Shown here: positions 25,296 through 33,914 of the stretch, one piece after another
Layout: each line of letters begins with the position of its first letter
Numbering within the stretch: the stretch's first letter is position 1
From: Dyadobacter sp. CY326
GTDB lineage: Bacteria; Bacteroidota; Bacteroidia; Cytophagales; Spirosomataceae
NCBI RefSeq assembly: GCF_021390515.1
Contig: NZ_JAJUXI010000007.1
Coordinates: forward strand, 248,001 to 312,000
Length of the DNA: 64,000 bases
Reading direction: 5' to 3'
The notes under the pieces: generated by a model
Databases searched by the model: none
The model's input: only the letters and a program-made list of their open reading frames with translations
What the model was told of the DNA's origin: nothing
Position numbers and translations under genes: made by a program

Positions 25296-26986
25296 CAAAA
25301 AAGGCTTTAACCGTCATTCTGAGCCTGATTTTATTGCTACCCGTCCTGATTTACTTTACGGTCTGGAATTATTATGCGATTAACATTCCCAAGTGGGACG
25401 ACCACGCGCTGAAAGAATTCATCCTCTATTATGCGCATGCGACGACCTGGAAAGAAAAGATATGGTTGCTTTTCAAACAACACAACGAGCACCGGATTTC
25501 TACAACACGGCTCATCGCCTGGCTGGATTATTCAGCTTTCGGAGCGTTGAATTACCGGCATTTGATGACAGCCGGAAATCTGTTGCTGCTTGCCGTTATT
25601 CCACTTTGGTACGAACTCCTTAAAAAGAACAAAAAGCCACTTTTCGCGCTCCTCCCCATTCCTTTTCTCTGGCTTACGCTCGCCTTTTGGGAAAATATGT
25701 ATTGGGGAATGGCTGCGATTCAGAACTTTGGCGTCGTAACGCTGACACTTTGGACGCTTTATCTTTGCATAAATTTCAAGACGGTCCCATATATCATTTC
25801 GCTGATTTTGGCAGGAATAACGATCCTGACCAGCGGAAATGGCTTGCTCGTGCTTCCATTAGGAGCATTACTGCTTTTCTTATCTCAAAATAGAAAGCGG
25901 TTTGCATTGTGGACCATTTTAAGTGCAGTTTATATTTTCTGCTATTTCAATTGGTATGTCAAGCCCGAATCCAATCCTGTTTCGCGGGCTTCCTTTTTTC
26001 AGCTGATCAAAGGTTATATGGCCTTTCTGGGCTCATTTGCCGAATCAATTCCTGTTGCTGATCATTTCAAAGCATGTTTTCTGCTGGGGATAATTTTGTT
26101 CCTGGTTGCTGTTTCCATTGTTTCAACGACACTTTTCCGCATCGTTCGCAATAAATACGCAAATAAGTTTGAACGCATTACAGATCTATTTTGCCTGGGA
26201 ACCATTCTTTTTATACTGGCCACAGCATTGATCGTCGTTTACAGTCGTGCGGGTTTTGGGTTGGAAGGACTGGTGACAAGCCGTTATAAAATTTATTCTG
26301 TGCTGCTGCTGATCATCGCGTATTTGTATCTGGTCATTCCCATTCGCGGCAGTTTTTTATCGCCTTACATTACGGCCATTGTGTTTCTGGGCGTTCTGTT
26401 TAATGTTTTCAGTTATCACTATCATTTGGTGGACGCGTACAATTTGCGTAAAATGCTTACAACGGATCAGTTCAACTGGACTTTTGCTGACAAAGAGCTC
26501 GCCTACCCTGCCGACACTTCGTTTGCAGCCAACATTGTGGAAAAGACGCCTGTGTTTTACGACAAACTGCTTCCGCTCATTAAGCTTGCAGACAGGCAAA
26601 CTTACGCAGGCAACTCGCGCGGAATGACCGAACTTTTCGACAACAGTTCATTCAAAGCCGAAAACGACAATTATGTTGTTGAAAACAGCACATTCACAAG
26701 TCAAAGATTGCAAGACAGCGGTGTCTACATTCTGCTCAGTTCAAAGAATCGATTTTATCTGTTTCCTGCATCCCGAACCAGGAATACGAGCAGAAAAGAG
26801 CTGTTTTTGAAACAATATTACTTTGCTCCGGGATTCCGCGCAGAAATTCCCTATTCAAAAATGAAGAAGGGACTTTATGATGTCGGATTGGTGCGCGTGC
26901 AAGGAGAACAAACAGCGATTTTATTTCAAAATCAGAAAGTTCAGGTAAAAGAAACTAAGGAAAATAAAGCGAAGGTAAACTGGTAA
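25292..26986 (+). CDS. polytopic membrane protein, GT-C-like
   Basis: A 564-residue membrane protein with about ten helices in the first 370 residues and a periplasmic-looking C-terminal domain (about 400-564). A loop after helix 1 reads IPKWDDHALKEFI, followed by HNEHRISTTRL; acidic residues at this place are the rule for GT-C glycosyltransferases, so an undescribed GT-C-like transferase is the best guess. I do not recognise the family. It overlaps the transketolase C-half by 4 bases and is 2 bases from the acyltransferase, so it is firmly inside the operon. Confidence 0.6.
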   Translation: MTKKALTVILSLILLLPVLIYFTVWNYYAINIPKWDDHALKEFILYYAHATTWKEKIWLLFKQHNEHRISTTRLIAWLDYSAFGALNYRHLMTAGNLLLLAVIPLWYELLKKNKKPLFALLPIPFLWLTLAFWENMYWGMAAIQNFGVVTLTLWTLYLCINFKTVPYIISLILAGITILTSGNGLLVLPLGALLLFLSQNRKRFALWTILSAVYIFCYFNWYVKPESNPVSRASFFQLIKGYMAFLGSFAESIPVADHFKACFLLGIILFLVAVSIVSTTLFRIVRNKYANKFERITDLFCLGTILFILATALIVVYSRAGFGLEGLVTSRYKIYSVLLLIIAYLYLVIPIRGSFLSPYITAIVFLGVLFNVFSYHYHLVDAYNLRKMLTTDQFNWTFADKELAYPADTSFAANIVEKTPVFYDKLLPLIKLADRQTYAGNSRGMTELFDNSSFKAENDNYVVENSTFTSQRLQDSGVYILLSSKNRFYLFPASRTRNTSRKELFLKQYYFAPGFRAEIPYSKMKKGLYDVGLVRVQGEQTAILFQNQKVQVKETKENKAKVNW

Positions 26987-26988
26987 AC

Positions 26989-28107
26989 ATGCGCAGCAAT
27001 TCACAAGGACACATTATCCAACTTGATGGAATCCGATTCATTGCCATTGCGCTGGTGCTTATCGAACATCTTTTTGTAGAAATAAATACAGTTCCCGTTG
27101 GCGCCACAGGCGTAACAATTTTCTTCGTATTAAGCGGCTTTTTAATTTCCCGAATTCTGTTAAAAAGCAAGGAAAAGAATTACGGAACGCCTGGCGGATT
27201 TAAAAAATATTTAAGTAAGTTTCTCATTCGCAGAACGATAAGGATTTTTCCAGTTTATTATCTGACGATTTTCCTGCTCTATGTTTTCAATGTGCCGCCG
27301 GTCAGGGAAAAGCTTGGCTGGCTCGCATTGTACGGAACCAACATTTACATGGCCTGGAACAAAACCTGGATGGGTTCCATGGATCATTTGTGGTCGCTGG
27401 CTGTTGAAGAGCAGGTCTATTTATTCTTCCCGTTTCTCATCTTTTTTATCCCAAAAAACAAGCTGGTGCCGGTTTTGGGCATCATGGGCTTGCTTAGCAT
27501 TGCCTTTCGCTTTTACTATTATTTCGCTAATCCCGACTTTGCAATTGATGACTGGATTGTCACTTATGTCAGCACGCCTTCTTGTCTCGATTCGTTTGCG
27601 CTCGGCGGACTGCTGGCTTGGCTGCAAGTTTACAGGAACGATTTTTTTGTAAATCTCTTTAATAAGTCGTGGCCGGTGTTACTTGCGTTTGCAGGTTGGT
27701 TGTTGCTTCAATTCTGGTCCAAATCCTTTGATAACAGGTTTAATGTCTCGTTCGTTGTTTTGGATAGAACGGTTTCGTCCGTTTTCGGCTTTTTTCTTAT
27801 TGGAAGAGCGGTGATGGGATATACTGGAATAATGGCGGCTTTCCTTGAAAATCCGGTGAGCATTTATCTGGGAAAAATAAGTTATGGCTTATATCTCTAT
27901 CACAACTTTGTTTACAATCATTTTCACAGCGGTCCAATGCATCCAACTGTCCGGCTTTTCCGGAAAATATACCAATATGCTCCTGATTTAAAAGGTTCGG
28001 TTGCTTTCGAAGCGTTCGTTGTTATTACGCTTACAATTGCTGTTGCATCCATCTCCTGGCACTTTTTTGAAAAGCCAATTAATGCGCTGAAAGACAGGTA
28101 CGCTTAG
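26989..28107 (+). CDS. acyltransferase family 3 (OafA-type) membrane protein
   Basis: A 372-residue membrane protein of the acyltransferase-3 family (PF01757). The signature DGIRFIAIALVLIEHLF with H27 and the R residues in FLIRRTIRIFPVYYL are clear; about ten helices follow. These enzymes transfer acetyl or other acyl groups to surface polysaccharides or lipids, often using periplasmic partners. It is 2 bases after the preceding gene and 75 bases before the GT2, in the glycan operon. Confidence 0.88.
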   Translation: MRSNSQGHIIQLDGIRFIAIALVLIEHLFVEINTVPVGATGVTIFFVLSGFLISRILLKSKEKNYGTPGGFKKYLSKFLIRRTIRIFPVYYLTIFLLYVFNVPPVREKLGWLALYGTNIYMAWNKTWMGSMDHLWSLAVEEQVYLFFPFLIFFIPKNKLVPVLGIMGLLSIAFRFYYYFANPDFAIDDWIVTYVSTPSCLDSFALGGLLAWLQVYRNDFFVNLFNKSWPVLLAFAGWLLLQFWSKSFDNRFNVSFVVLDRTVSSVFGFFLIGRAVMGYTGIMAAFLENPVSIYLGKISYGLYLYHNFVYNHFHSGPMHPTVRLFRKIYQYAPDLKGSVAFEAFVVITLTIAVASISWHFFEKPINALKDRYA

Positions 28108-28148
28108 TAATTTTTGAGACCGATAGCCCGGTTACAGGCTTTATTTAT

Positions 28149-28156
28149 TAATTTTG
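28149..28156 (+). promoter_or_regulatory. possible internal promoter -7 box ahead of GT2
   Basis: TAATTTTG fits TAnnTTTG exactly and lies 26 bases upstream of the GT2 start at 28183. The best TTTG upstream is too far away (about 33 bases) for a standard -33 box, so it may be only a weak internal promoter. Confidence 0.3.
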
Positions 28157-28182
28157 CGCAACCATACCAAATAAGTTTCTGC

Positions 28183-28926
28183 ATGTCGTACCTTCTTAGT
28201 ATAGTAATGCCCGCATACAATGAACAGGATTGTATCGAAAAGGTAGTATATAATTGGACTAATTTTCTTAAAAATAAATTTCCCAACGACAATACAACAC
28301 TCATCGTAATCAACGACGGATCCAAGGATAATACAAAAGTGCTATTGGACCAATTGCAGCAAAAAGTTACCAATCTGACTGTTATTAATCAGAAAAATGG
28401 TGGTCATGGCAATGCAGTCGTGAATGGCTATCGCAAGGCTTTGGAATTGAATTCTGAATATGTTTTCCAGACCGACAGCGATGACCAATTTGTCTCCGAT
28501 GATTTTGATAAATTATGGAATAAACGCAGCCAATCGCAGTTTATCCTGGGTTACCGCGAGGTGAGACATGATGCTGGCGTGCGTTTGTTTATCACAAAGT
28601 TCCTGCGCGGGACTATCTCCACGGTTTACGGGACATTCATCATGGATAGTAATATTCCTTTCCGTTTGATCAAAGGAACATTCTTGCAAAAACTCATGAA
28701 TCAGCTTCCTGATCCAGAGCCATTTGCACCAAATATATTCCTATCCGTTATGGCCAAAAAGTCTGGTCAGGAATTATTTGACATCCCCATTACACATAAA
28801 GATCGTGAAACCGGAACGGTTTCGATCGTAAAATGGAACCTTTGGAAGGTTTGTATACGCAGCTTTAAAGAACTGTTGCGGTTTCGACTTGAACTCAATA
28901 ATAAAGTCAAAGCGATCCGTGCTTAA
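28183..28926 (+). CDS. family 2 glycosyltransferase, soluble
   Basis: A 247-residue GT-A enzyme: SIVMPAYNEQDCIEKV opening, INDGSKDNT (43-51) and the metal-binding DSDDQF (98-103) in FQTDSDDQF. No membrane helices follow, so unlike the 4013 gene it is soluble or peripheral. The start at 28183 is chosen because 23 upstream in-frame residues are not GT2-like and overlap the previous gene's spacer. It probably adds one sugar to the lipid-linked glycan. Donor and acceptor are unknown. Confidence 0.87.
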   Translation: MSYLLSIVMPAYNEQDCIEKVVYNWTNFLKNKFPNDNTTLIVINDGSKDNTKVLLDQLQQKVTNLTVINQKNGGHGNAVVNGYRKALELNSEYVFQTDSDDQFVSDDFDKLWNKRSQSQFILGYREVRHDAGVRLFITKFLRGTISTVYGTFIMDSNIPFRLIKGTFLQKLMNQLPDPEPFAPNIFLSVMAKKSGQELFDIPITHKDRETGTVSIVKWNLWKVCIRSFKELLRFRLELNNKVKAIRA

Positions 28927-28937
28927 AAACTAGGCTT

Positions 28938-31622
28938 GTGTCGAAAAAATACATTATTGCTATCCTGCTTGCTGCTGTCATTGCGGCAGCAGGATATTTT
29001 CTGTTCCAATATTCACGAGGTTCCGCAGCTGCCTGGAAGTTTATCCCGTCCAGTGCAATTGTCGTCATTACGAGTGAGCACCTTCAAGATTCCACTTACA
29101 TCGCCACAGAGGCTTCTGTTGACATTAAGCGCCTTCCTTTATTAGACATCGCAAGCGATAATTTATCCTTGCTCAATTTGTTTACCAACGATCAAAAGAA
29201 ACTATATAACTTCCTGAAAGACAAGGCAGTTTCCTATTCCTATCATCCCAGAACCAGCACAGAATGGGGCGTAATCATGTACATTCCCATTGCAAATGAG
29301 GAGGAAACAAAATGGTTGAGCTTGCCAAGACATCCGAATATTCGGGCACTGCACCATAACTTTCAGAATCACCGGATTACCGATATCATTGACAGCAATT
29401 CACGTCCGCTTTTCTCTTATCTGATTGAGGATCATTATCTTATCGTAAGTTATTATGGAGATTTGATTGAAGATGCCGTGCGTGCTTCTTCGATTAACAT
29501 TGAATCTTTCAAGCTGAAATCCAGGTTTGCCGATATCAATGATGCTGATTATGGCACCAGCATTTATTTGCGCAATGATGCCTGGAAATCCGTTATTTCT
29601 GGTGATAATGTGAATGCAAATTTTTATGAATTTGGCAGAAACTTTCCCAATTTTCAGGATTATCACATTGACGAAGCCAAGACAAAAAGCAACCTATCCT
29701 TAAAGTCAAAAGGCACAACCCCACCCGATTATTACCTGACTGATATCGTTAAAGACATTCCGGGCGCGCCATTCACCGGTCACAAGCACATTTCTCAGCA
29801 AACTTCATTTTTGTATAGATCGGCTGTCGTTGACCGCGAGGCTTTTCAAAAAGAATTTGCCGACTGGCACAAGGGTTACAAATCAGAATCCTGGAATAAG
29901 CTGAATTATTACATTGGAAAAGAAAGCAATTTGTTGATTGACAATCTGGGCGCAGAGTTAATTTTATGTCAATTGGAAGAAAATAACAGCATTAGCGACG
30001 GCAAAATCCTGCTGGCTGAATTTTCAAATTATGAGAAACTGCGGCCGGTTTTACAAAAGCTCTCGCGCCTTGCAAACGAAGAAACCAATGTCGCCATTGA
30101 CCAATATCAGGGTTATGACATTTATTCCGTGCCCATTTCCGAATTGCCCTCCGGGCTTTACGGGCCTATGTTTACAGGTTTCACAAGAAGTTACATTACT
30201 TACATTGCACCTTATCTGGTGATCAGCAACAGTTCGCAAGTCCTTCAAAACTACATTGTTGACTACGAAAACCAGATCACATGGAAGCAGTCGCCAGAAT
30301 ATGACAGCGTGCTCACTTCCGCACAATCCGATGCGCAACTTTCATTAATCGTTAACTTGCGCAAGGCCCAATCCAGGGCGGGAAGTGATGGAATCAAAAA
30401 ATATAGCGACTTGGTTTCCAAAATGGAATCGATTGTATTTCAATGTAAATACGACGATGGTGACGCAATTCCTGAAATTACGCTTGTTGCCAAAAAGCGA
30501 CAGACAGCCAGAAAAGTCCTCAACCGCACATTCCTGAACATTGACATTGAATGGCCTGACATTTTTGACTCCGAGCTCGCGGCGTTGCAAAACCCAATTG
30601 ATGGCAGTTCCGAAATCCTGCTTACCGACAAGGCACATAACCTGCTCAGAACCAACAATCTGAAAGAAGGAAAAACACAAACAATCGCCAAACTAAACGG
30701 TCCTATTATAACTGCCGCTTATAAAGTTGATTTCCTTAATATCGGCAGGCAGCAACGCATTTTTGCGACAAACAGGACCGTTTACGCACTGGATGAAGAC
30801 GATTCGACGACGGTTACGACATTCACTGCAACCCTGCCTTCTTCCGAAGACATTGCCGCGTTATACGCAATTGATGGCGGCGATGACGGCAGCAATCGGT
30901 TCATTATCAAGAACAACGCCGAAGAATTATTTATTTGGGAAACTGTGACAAAGCCGATCAGACGCTTGAATCACACCACAAAGTTTGAAAACATTCAAAG
31001 TCCTGTTGTTGCATTGAATCAGATTGGCAACCGGGGCTTCATCGTGACACAAAAAAACGGAAAGATATTTTTACTAAAAGAAAACGGGACAGTTCGTCCA
31101 GGCTTCCCGGTCGACATCCTGACCCGAACGGAAAGCGCGTTTACATGGACGCAAAATGCCGAAACCGGCCAGCCCGAGCTTGTCGGCGTGAGTGTGTCAG
31201 GTGAACTGATCCGCATTGGTCTCGACGGGAAAATCACTTCCCGCAAGCAACTGCTCCGCCCGGAACCAGGTTCGAAATTCAAAACACTTTTCGACCGAAA
31301 TTCTCTCGACTGGATTTTAGTTAGGTCGTTAAATTCAAAAACGGCGATTATCACAAAGGATGGGAATGACCTGTTTGAGATTAAAGATATTTTACCAAAT
31401 TCGATCATTCAATATCACTTTTTTGGCGTCGATAACCGCTTTATCACCATCAAATCAGGTAATTATACGACCGTTTTTGATATGACGGGGAAACGACTGG
31501 GCGATAAGGCAATTCCATCAGAAATGCCGGTGCAACTCACTTATCAGCCGGGTTACTATAAATTGCTTATATTCAGTCGGTCGGAGAAAAAGATCCAGGT
31601 CTGGTCCGTGAAATTGCGTTAA
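28938..31622 (+). CDS. 894-residue exported protein, unrecognised
   Basis: A large protein with an N-terminal hydrophobic segment (residues 5-25) that may be an uncleaved signal anchor; the rest is periplasmic. The start codon is GTG. Residues 30-500 contain repeated beta-rich modules starting 'AWKFIPSSAIVVITSEHLQD', reminiscent in style of DUF3352-type proteins but not firmly matched. Residues about 580-894 read as a beta-propeller with repeats such as NGPIITAAYKVDFLN and NGKIFLLKENGTVRPGFPVD. No catalytic motif is visible. It is 11 bases after the GT2 and 5 before the SGNH gene, which places it in the glycan operon, perhaps as a chaperone or scaffold. Confidence 0.6.
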   Translation: MSKKYIIAILLAAVIAAAGYFLFQYSRGSAAAWKFIPSSAIVVITSEHLQDSTYIATEASVDIKRLPLLDIASDNLSLLNLFTNDQKKLYNFLKDKAVSYSYHPRTSTEWGVIMYIPIANEEETKWLSLPRHPNIRALHHNFQNHRITDIIDSNSRPLFSYLIEDHYLIVSYYGDLIEDAVRASSINIESFKLKSRFADINDADYGTSIYLRNDAWKSVISGDNVNANFYEFGRNFPNFQDYHIDEAKTKSNLSLKSKGTTPPDYYLTDIVKDIPGAPFTGHKHISQQTSFLYRSAVVDREAFQKEFADWHKGYKSESWNKLNYYIGKESNLLIDNLGAELILCQLEENNSISDGKILLAEFSNYEKLRPVLQKLSRLANEETNVAIDQYQGYDIYSVPISELPSGLYGPMFTGFTRSYITYIAPYLVISNSSQVLQNYIVDYENQITWKQSPEYDSVLTSAQSDAQLSLIVNLRKAQSRAGSDGIKKYSDLVSKMESIVFQCKYDDGDAIPEITLVAKKRQTARKVLNRTFLNIDIEWPDIFDSELAALQNPIDGSSEILLTDKAHNLLRTNNLKEGKTQTIAKLNGPIITAAYKVDFLNIGRQQRIFATNRTVYALDEDDSTTVTTFTATLPSSEDIAALYAIDGGDDGSNRFIIKNNAEELFIWETVTKPIRRLNHTTKFENIQSPVVALNQIGNRGFIVTQKNGKIFLLKENGTVRPGFPVDILTRTESAFTWTQNAETGQPELVGVSVSGELIRIGLDGKITSRKQLLRPEPGSKFKTLFDRNSLDWILVRSLNSKTAIITKDGNDLFEIKDILPNSIIQYHFFGVDNRFITIKSGNYTTVFDMTGKRLGDKAIPSEMPVQLTYQPGYYKLLIFSRSEKKIQVWSVKLR

Positions 31623-31627
31623 CAGAT

Positions 31628-32656
31628 ATGAGGTTTTTAAAATACATTGTTTTAGTGTTGGGATGCATTGTTTGGGCCGCAGGCCTCAATCCTACCCTGC
31701 TGTCATTGGTTGGTAAATACAAATTGATCACCGATGGTTATCAGTATGGAGACCTTTACCGCATGGCAAACCTTTCCGCCTTTAAAGATCCCCGAAAAGA
31801 ATGTCCGGCTTACAGTCCTCCTGCTAAAAAGCATTCTTCAAAAAGGGTTCATCTATATATTATCGGTGACAGCTTCACAGAAGAGCAGCGCGTCGGACAG
31901 CAGGACTTTTCAGTCGATAACTACACGCACGTCAAATGGTCTGATTTGCTGCATGCCAAACTGGACACTGCCGAAACGAATATTTTATTGCTGGAATCGG
32001 TTGAGCGACATTTTAGGCAACATTTAGCAACGCCGGTTTCACTGATTCTTCCGGATTCGGCGACGTTTGTTCAGCGAGTGGTTTCTTCCAAATTCATGAA
32101 TCAACTGGACGACGCATTCAATGGAAAATATGCGCAGGACAGGTTTGAAGCGCTTTTGTTCCAAAACGAAGCCTTCTTGAAAGTGAAAGAATGGAAGGCG
32201 GACTTCACTTATCATTTATTTCATCGCGTTAACACGAGCGTGACGCTTGTTGATAATGACCGGAGCGTGGTTTCTTACATGGACACGGACACGCCCAATG
32301 TCACTTCCGCTTTTTCCGAAATACGCAATTCTGAGCTGGATTCGCTTGTTTTAAACTTGCAACTGACCAAAGATTCAGCATTGGCAATGGGCTTTGACTT
32401 TGTTGCTTTATCCATAATTCCCAATAAAGTCTCTGTTGTCCATCCCGAATATGATGCTTATAATCAACTAATTGAGCGCGTTTACCAACATCCGAAACTT
32501 CCTGTTCCTTATATTGATGTGCTGGGTGATTTTAGAAAAATGGGAACTGCTTCGTATTTAAAAGGAGATTCGCATTGGACCTGCGAGGGTCAAAATCTCT
32601 GGCTTAATAAAGTGAATGCATTGATTAACAGCCTCGTTGATCAGGAAAATATTTAA
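31628..32656 (+). CDS. AlgX/AlgJ-like SGNH O-acyltransferase-type protein
   Basis: A 342-residue protein with an N-terminal signal or anchor (first 20 residues). The SGNH-fold blocks are in place: IIGDSFT (79-84, nucleophile S82 and D81) and GDSHWTCEGQ (313-322), giving D314 and H316 as the catalytic Asp/His pair, exactly as in AlgX/AlgJ and related alginate and cellulose O-acetylation proteins. It probably transfers acetyl groups to the glycan in the periplasm, with the acyltransferase at 26989 as a candidate acyl supplier. It is the last gene of the operon, 5 bases after the 894-residue gene. Confidence 0.75.
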   Translation: MRFLKYIVLVLGCIVWAAGLNPTLLSLVGKYKLITDGYQYGDLYRMANLSAFKDPRKECPAYSPPAKKHSSKRVHLYIIGDSFTEEQRVGQQDFSVDNYTHVKWSDLLHAKLDTAETNILLLESVERHFRQHLATPVSLILPDSATFVQRVVSSKFMNQLDDAFNGKYAQDRFEALLFQNEAFLKVKEWKADFTYHLFHRVNTSVTLVDNDRSVVSYMDTDTPNVTSAFSEIRNSELDSLVLNLQLTKDSALAMGFDFVALSIIPNKVSVVHPEYDAYNQLIERVYQHPKLPVPYIDVLGDFRKMGTASYLKGDSHWTCEGQNLWLNKVNALINSLVDQENI

Positions 32657-32739
32657 ATGCATTGCCTGCTTATCTGACGGGAATGCATACATTTAAGTAA
32701 CTAAAAAATGCAGCGTCTCATCATCGACAGATCCAATGT

Positions 32740-33897
32740 ATGCGTGAAAATCATGGAAGTTTAAAGCTTATCACGACCAAAAGGCTATTTCTAAACATTT
32801 TTTTGCTTTTAATCGCCTCCTCCAATTTCACTTTAAATGCTCAGAATAACAAGTTAAAACCGGGCTTTGATAAATCGGAATATATAGAGCTTTTGCGCAT
32901 GCATGTGCTGCTTTATGACTCTACAAAAGCCGACACGGCTAAACCTAAAACAGTAATTCCGAAACCTGCGCATTACAAACCTGTGTATGCGTCTCCCGCC
33001 ATGGGATTGGACAACAAATGGGCGCTTTGGAAAAGCAATGCGCATCCGATTGCAGTCATTAACATCAGGGGAACAACGCTTAATCCGGTTGGATGGCTGG
33101 AAAATTTTTATGCAGCAATGGTGCCTGCCCGAGGCGAATTGACACTTTCAAAAGACTTCACATTTCAATATCACTTGGCCGACGACGCGAAGGCGGCTGT
33201 ACACATTGGATGGCTGGTGGGCACTGCGTTTCTAGCGAGGGATATTGTGCCAAAAATCGATTCGTGTTATAAAGCGGGGATCAAAGAATTTCTGGTTATG
33301 GGCCACAGTCAGGGTGGAGCAATCACTTTTTTGCTGACCTCACATTTGTACAATCTTCAAAAGCAAAACAAACTGCCGCAAGACATTCAGTTCAAAACTT
33401 ATTGCAGCGCGAGCCCCAAAGCGGGAAACACTTATTATGCTTATGAATATGAAAATTTGATTGGAGGGGGCTGGGGTTTTAATGTGGTCAATGCAGCGGA
33501 TTGGGTGCCGGAAGTGCCTTTTTCCGTTCAAACTTTGGAAGACTTCAACGAAACGAACCCTTTCAAAAACATTGACCCAGTGATCAAAAAGCAAAAGTTA
33601 CTGGCGCGACTGGCGCTCAGGCATGCCTACAAGCGCATGAAAAATCCAAGCAAAAAAGCGCAAAAAAATTATCAGAAATATTTGGGTGACTATGCGTCCA
33701 AAGCAATCATCAAAAACCTGCCTGAATTTCAGCCACCGGTTTATTTCAAAAGCAATAATTACGTTCGGATCGGGCCGACGATTGCATTATTGCCTGACGC
33801 TGAATATTATAAGCAGTTCCCAGACTCGAACAAAGATATTTTCGTCCATCATTTGATGGGCCCTTATTTGTATTTAATTCAGCAATACAAACATTAA
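32740..33897 (+). CDS. secreted lipase-class-3-like alpha/beta hydrolase
   Basis: A 385-residue exported protein with a long signal region ending near FTLNAQ (residue 35). The nucleophile elbow is GHSQGG with S190; candidate Asp (NAADWVPEVP) and His (VHHLMGP) complete a lipase-like triad. AVINIRGTTLNPVGWLENFYA precedes the elbow. It resembles the lipase class 3 family (PF01764). Substrate may be a lipid or an ester-linked envelope component; unknown. It is 83 bases after the glycan operon and 17 before an M14 peptidase, probably in its own unit with it. Confidence 0.75.
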   Translation: MRENHGSLKLITTKRLFLNIFLLLIASSNFTLNAQNNKLKPGFDKSEYIELLRMHVLLYDSTKADTAKPKTVIPKPAHYKPVYASPAMGLDNKWALWKSNAHPIAVINIRGTTLNPVGWLENFYAAMVPARGELTLSKDFTFQYHLADDAKAAVHIGWLVGTAFLARDIVPKIDSCYKAGIKEFLVMGHSQGGAITFLLTSHLYNLQKQNKLPQDIQFKTYCSASPKAGNTYYAYEYENLIGGGWGFNVVNAADWVPEVPFSVQTLEDFNETNPFKNIDPVIKKQKLLARLALRHAYKRMKNPSKKAQKNYQKYLGDYASKAIIKNLPEFQPPVYFKSNNYVRIGPTIALLPDAEYYKQFPDSNKDIFVHHLMGPYLYLIQQYKH

Positions 33898-33914
33898 AAC
33901 AATAACCTGCCGAC

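Noticed and set aside
32657-32739. ATGCATT/AATGCAT inverted repeat after the SGNH gene
   Set aside because: Seven-base arms with a long loop and no T-run; could be chance, so not listed as a terminator.
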